A stretch of 14,154 bases of DNA from Leptospirales bacterium (GTDB taxonomy: Bacteria > Spirochaetota > Leptospiria > Leptospirales > Leptonemataceae), in NCBI GenBank assembly GCA_014238825.1, contig JABAAI010000008.1:1-14154 (forward strand), in the 5' to 3' direction. A model generated the notes under the pieces. It made no database searches. It had not been told where the DNA came from and was given only the letters and a program-made list of their open reading frames with translations. Positions 13,134 through 14,154 of this stretch are shown here, piece after piece. How positions within the stretch are numbered: position 1 is the first letter of the stretch; each line of letters begins with the position of its first letter. The position numbers and the translations under genes were made by a program.

Positions 13134-14154
13134 TTATTCAGATACAAAGAAGAGTTTCTGTGCTTGAATATTTATAATTTGTTGTTTTTTATTAATGTTT
13201 TGAAAAATACCAAATACTTGCACGTATTTTTTTGTTTCTAATTCTTCCATAACGTCTGCCTTTTCTGAAGCAGATACAAGATATTCGACCAAAAGCAAAG
13301 GCAACTTAGATTCGGCTATAGTATTAGCTTGATAATCTGCTCTCTTAGCTGTGCTAGTAAAAACTTCCATAGGTTCTTCTAACTCTAAGAGAATTTTTTT
13401 GGCTCCCGGTATAATTGCTCGTAACCTTCCCTTCCAAAAAATTTGAGCATCTCTATATAAATAAGGGCTTTGCTGAATATCACTAAGCTTTAGCGAGTCT
13501 TTAAAATCATCCCAAGCTAAAAGAGGAATGGAAGCTCTTAGCAACAAAACTCGTTCCTTAAATTCAAAATTAACGTTTGATAACTCTAAATGACCTAAGA
13601 TGAGACGAGCCTGATTGATTTCTCCCTTGATGATTTTATTACGCGCCGAAATATATTTGGCAATAGCTTCACGACGACTACCATATATTATTGGTGGTAA
13701 CTCTCCTGTGTATTGTTCTGGAGCCAATATGGCACCATCACTGGGAGCTTGGGCTAAGGTGATACTTAAATTTCTATTTTTAAAAAATGAGCTTATGGGA
13801 GCTAATAATGAACAATCCCTATTAAATAATAATAGTAAAAATAAAATCAGAGCTCCTATACCCAAGAATAAAATGTTCCTAGTCTTTTTTGAGTATTTAC
13901 TAAAAAATAGAGAGGCAATAAATTTAAATTTATTACTAGTGATATAAGAAGAAGCTGAGCTATAAGTATCGCTCTTGGAACTACTAGCTAAATCATCAGC
14001 TAAAATTTCTAATGGTATATAACGCTTAAAATAATTAGGAATGCTAATCTCATCTAGAACTTCTTTTTCGCTATTCTTGATCCGAGCAATCAAACGATCG
14101 GCAAATGTTTGAGAGGGATCCAGTTGCAAGATAGATGTCCAATCCAAAAGAGCT
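13134..14154 (-). CDS. Single-pass membrane protein, function unknown, 5' end cut
   Basis: At least 339 residues are visible. The frame is open to the right edge: a TTG at 14147 could be a start, but the two codons before it are also open and no ribosome site is visible, so the gene probably begins outside the window. Numbering from that TTG, residues 1-85 are polar and probably cytoplasmic, with a Ser-rich stretch at about 55-71. One membrane helix lies at about 91-108. The remaining 230 residues should be periplasmic: a helical, possibly TPR-like part (about 155-225) and a beta-rich end with KKILLELEEPMEVF (250-263) and KYVQVFGIFQNI (307-318), which may be an OB-like fold. No catalytic motif is recognised. 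The reduced amino-acid variety and lack of cysteine motifs fit a structural or envelope role, but I cannot name one. Confidence 0.75.
   Translation of the reverse strand, partial: ALLDWTSILQLDPSQTFADRLIARIKNSEKEVLDEISIPNYFKRYIPLEILADDLASSSKSDTYSSASSYITSNKFKFIASLFFSKYSKKTRNILFLGIGALILFLLLLFNRDCSLLAPISSFFKNRNLSITLAQAPSDGAILAPEQYTGELPPIIYGSRREAIAKYISARNKIIKGEINQARLILGHLELSNVNFEFKERVLLLRASIPLLAWDDFKDSLKLSDIQQSPYLYRDAQIFWKGRLRAIIPGAKKILLELEEPMEVFTSTAKRADYQANTIAESKLPLLLVEYLVSASEKADVMEELETKKYVQVFGIFQNINKKQQIINIQAQKLFFVSE

Noticed and set aside
13615..13947. Plus-strand open frame of 110 codons
   Set aside because: It is antisense to the membrane protein gene, and its hydrophobicity mirrors the membrane helix of the real gene.

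Overview
The window looks like part of an AT-rich spirochaete chromosome (inference). The main reasons are a GreA with a very long N-terminal extension of the kind known from spirochaetes, a small lipoprotein with a relaxed spirochaete-type lipobox, a bactofilin, and a cyclic-nucleotide-binding (CNB) protein fused to TPRs. No species is assigned. There are ten protein genes, one cut by the right edge, and no rRNA, tRNA, CRISPR array or insertion sequence.

Left edge (1-652): no convincing protein gene. A 94-bp direct repeat (1-94 and 403-496, one mismatch) recurs with a 402-bp period. Where the second copy begins, the + strand carries every invariant position of a type I hammerhead ribozyme core (385-428). 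Between the copies lies a stretch with strong RNA folding potential, including two hairpins capped by cUUCGg tetraloops in the same orientation as the hammerhead. If the repeat continues upstream of base 1, cleavage at successive hammerheads would release a 402-nt RNA. This is the most unusual part of the window.

653-3961 (minus): greA with its extension, then a small TPR-like gene of unknown function, probably one transcription unit. A divergent gap with an 11-bp inverted repeat separates it from a plus-strand cluster (4095-7085): an amidohydrolase-fold protein, a CNB-TPR protein without a DNA-binding domain, and a Crp/Fnr-type regulator. The genes are 7 and 5 bases apart. A bactofilin (7204-7578) follows after a leader that can fold.

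7597-10747 (minus): a class A penicillin-binding protein and then an atypical HAD-family protein, separated by a 14-bp tandem duplication. Divergent from them is a lipoprotein (10917-11450). A 360-bp gap with two large inverted repeats precedes an adenosine deaminase (11811-13127) with an extra N-terminal region of about 100 residues. It converges on a membrane-anchored protein of unknown function (13134 to the right edge).

By role, the genes cover transcript elongation (GreA), possible second-messenger or ligand sensing (two CNB proteins), cell envelope and shape (PBP, bactofilin, lipoprotein) and nucleoside metabolism (adenosine deaminase and possibly the amidohydrolase). All assignments come from reading motifs; no search or folding program was run.
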